From Sulfurimonas sp. (GTDB lineage Bacteria > Campylobacterota > Campylobacteria > Campylobacterales > Sulfurimonadaceae), in NCBI GenBank assembly GCA_002733155.1, contig NVUO01000012.1, positions 32,033 to 41,037 of the forward strand: a stretch of 9,005 nt of DNA. Direction: 5' to 3'. The notes under the pieces are model-generated. The model saw only the letters and a program-made list of their open reading frames with translations, was not told the DNA's origin and ran no database searches. Each line of letters begins with the position of its first letter. Position 1 is the first letter of the stretch. Made by a program: the position numbers and the translations under genes. This document shows, piece after piece, positions 7,437 to 9,005 of the stretch.

Positions 7437-9005
7437 TAAGTTTCATAACATAATATTTATCGGGATTAAAAGCAGAAAAAAAAGAAATTTTATTCTTATT
7501 TTAACTCTAATATTTTTTATATTATCAGTATTAATGGTAGCTCCAAGTAAAATGGTTTTAGCAAAAATGCTTCCAGGGAAAAATAATGATACTTTTAGTA
7601 TTTATGTAAACTTGGCTAAGGGCAGTTCCATACAACAAACCAAAAATGTAACAGATTGTATAGTTAGTCTAAGTCAGGCTGAAGAAGAAATAAAAGATAT
7701 AGAAGTATTCTTAGGCATGGGTAGTCCACTTGACTTTGCAGGATTAGTAAAAGGCTCAAGCTTTAAAAATAGTGAAAATGTAGCTGAGATAGTCATAAAC
7801 CTATCAAAGGCTCATAATAGAAATGAGACTTCATTTATGATGGTTAAAAGAATAAGACCATATATACAAAAAACCTGTGCCTCTATTTATCCAAATATTG
7901 ATATATCATTTGTTGAACCACCAGCTGGACCACCAGTGCTTGCAGCTATAGTAGCAGAAGTTTACGGAGATGATGCAGATGGTATAAGAGAATTAGCAAA
8001 TAAAGTATCAAATGTATTTAAAAATACAAAAGGTTTAGTAGATATACAAATCCAACAAGATAAGATTTATGATAGCGTTGAAATTCAAGTCAATAGTACA
8101 AAGGTATCACTATCTGGTATTAATATTAAACAGTTAAATGAGGTACTTTACCTAGCTTTTGAGGGCATGCAAATATCTGTAAAAAATTCAGACTTAGTAA
8201 ATGATCAAATACCTATATATCTTTCACTTAGTAAAAAAAGTAAAAAATTCATCTCAAAAGATATTAACTCAATAAAAGCAAAATTAAGCTCTTTAAAATT
8301 AATGAATAATATAGGGACGATGACTCCAATAACTGAATTAGTAAATATTATTTCTAAAAAATCAAATCCTTTTATTATGAGTAAAAATCTTCATCAGATG
8401 ACAAATGTTATGGCTGAAACTGATATGGTATCTCAGGTATATCCACTTATAGAGGCTAGAAATGAAATAATAAATAACTTTTCAGATAAATATTATATAA
8501 AAGAGATAGGCTTGTTTAATTTAGAACTAACAAATAAACATAACGATAAGGTATATAAACTTATTTGGGATGGAGAGATGGAAGTCACTTTAGATACCTT
8601 TGTTGAGCTTGGTGTTGCCTTTATAGCTGCACTTGTACTTATCTTTTTACTTATGGTTATTTATTATAAAAGTTATACTCTTAGTGCTATCATTCTTATA
8701 GGCTCTTTTTTATCAATTATTGGTGTAATTGTAGGGCATTATATTATAGATATATTTACAGCCGATACTTTCTTTTTAACAGCTACTTCACTTATTGGTT
8801 TTATTGCACTTATTGGTATAAGTTCTAGAAATTCATTATTATTAATTGATTTTACTAGATTACTAATGAAGGATAAACATATGCCAAAAGCTGAGGCTAT
8901 AGCTTATGCAACTGCAACAAGAGCAAAACCAATATTTTTAACTGCAGCTGCTATTATATTAGCATCTACACTTCTGGCTAGTGATGCTGTATTTGGAGGT
9001 CTTGG
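7429..9005 (+). CDS. RND efflux permease, C-terminal half (TM7 onward), partial
   Basis: The frame is open from an ATG at 7429 to the window end (525 full codons, no stop). It is the second half of the pump begun at 5749. Order: a basic cytoplasmic segment SRKKR (15-19); TM7 (about 20-38); second porter region (39-387) with KMLPGKNNDTF (46-56), EVFLGMGSPLDFAGLVKGS (92-110) and FVEPPAGPPVLA (161-172); TM8 (388-411); TM9 (416-437); TM10 (447-478); and the start of TM11 (from about 502). TM10 reads GISSRNSLLLIDF, so the AcrB proton-relay lysine K940 corresponds to R467, next to a conserved Asn (N468). The sequence shows no internal stops or decay, which argues for selection on function. It is in the same frame as the N-half; removing 7339-7428 (90 bases) would join them into one ORF of normal RND length. 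About one more TM segment and the C-terminal tail are expected beyond the window. Confidence 0.88.
   Translation, partial: MFDKFHNIIFIGIKSRKKRNFILILTLIFFILSVLMVAPSKMVLAKMLPGKNNDTFSIYVNLAKGSSIQQTKNVTDCIVSLSQAEEEIKDIEVFLGMGSPLDFAGLVKGSSFKNSENVAEIVINLSKAHNRNETSFMMVKRIRPYIQKTCASIYPNIDISFVEPPAGPPVLAAIVAEVYGDDADGIRELANKVSNVFKNTKGLVDIQIQQDKIYDSVEIQVNSTKVSLSGINIKQLNEVLYLAFEGMQISVKNSDLVNDQIPIYLSLSKKSKKFISKDINSIKAKLSSLKLMNNIGTMTPITELVNIISKKSNPFIMSKNLHQMTNVMAETDMVSQVYPLIEARNEIINNFSDKYYIKEIGLFNLELTNKHNDKVYKLIWDGEMEVTLDTFVELGVAFIAALVLIFLLMVIYYKSYTLSAIILIGSFLSIIGVIVGHYIIDIFTADTFFLTATSLIGFIALIGISSRNSLLLIDFTRLLMKDKHMPKAEAIAYATATRAKPIFLTAAAIILASTLLASDAVFGGL

Noticed and set aside
1..9005. CRISPR arrays, tRNA or rRNA genes, transposase genes
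   Set aside because: No regularly spaced repeats, cloverleaf-like sequences, rRNA-like stretches or transposase motifs were seen on either strand; intergenic space is too short for most of these.

Overview
The window is AT-rich (about 30% GC by eye) with short gaps, overlapping genes and AAGGA-type ribosome sites. Its protein set (a short type III pantothenate kinase, an exported DUF255 thioredoxin-like protein, and a TolC / adaptor / RND operon with VDAA and SSRN transmembrane signatures) suggests a Campylobacterota bacterium, perhaps Sulfurimonas-like. The genus is a guess from protein style, not a database match.

Left part, minus strand (3471 down to 1): an exported DUF255/YyaL-type protein is followed by a 106-residue protein of unknown function, coaX, and the N-terminal part of a probable sensory protein that leaves the window at base 1. 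The 106-residue gene and coaX overlap as TAATG. No convincing terminator separates these genes, so they may be co-transcribed.

Centre (3472-3603): a 132-base divergent promoter region drives the DUF255 gene leftwards and the efflux operon rightwards.

Right part, plus strand (3604 to the end): a tripartite efflux operon encodes a TolC-like outer membrane factor, a periplasmic adaptor with an intact TolC-docking RLS motif, and an inner-membrane RND permease. The permease is not one gene. Its N-half (TM1-TM6, 530 residues, TTG start) ends with a stop codon at the cytoplasmic hinge. Its C-half (TM7 onward) begins 87 bases later with its own ATG and ribosome site, and is still open at base 9005. 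Both halves are in the same reading frame, with three in-frame stops between or at the join (7339-7341, 7366-7368, 7369-7371). The gap holds a GC-richer block with two hairpins, the second a 14-bp stem with a 3-base loop. It also holds a 32-codon ORF with a strong ribosome site that overlaps both halves (ATGA with the first, 8 bases with the second).

The split pump and its bridging segment are the most unusual content here. The pump could be a natural two-polypeptide RND transporter, or a single gene interrupted by a small palindromic insertion and then kept translatable. The rest is ordinary for this kind of genome.
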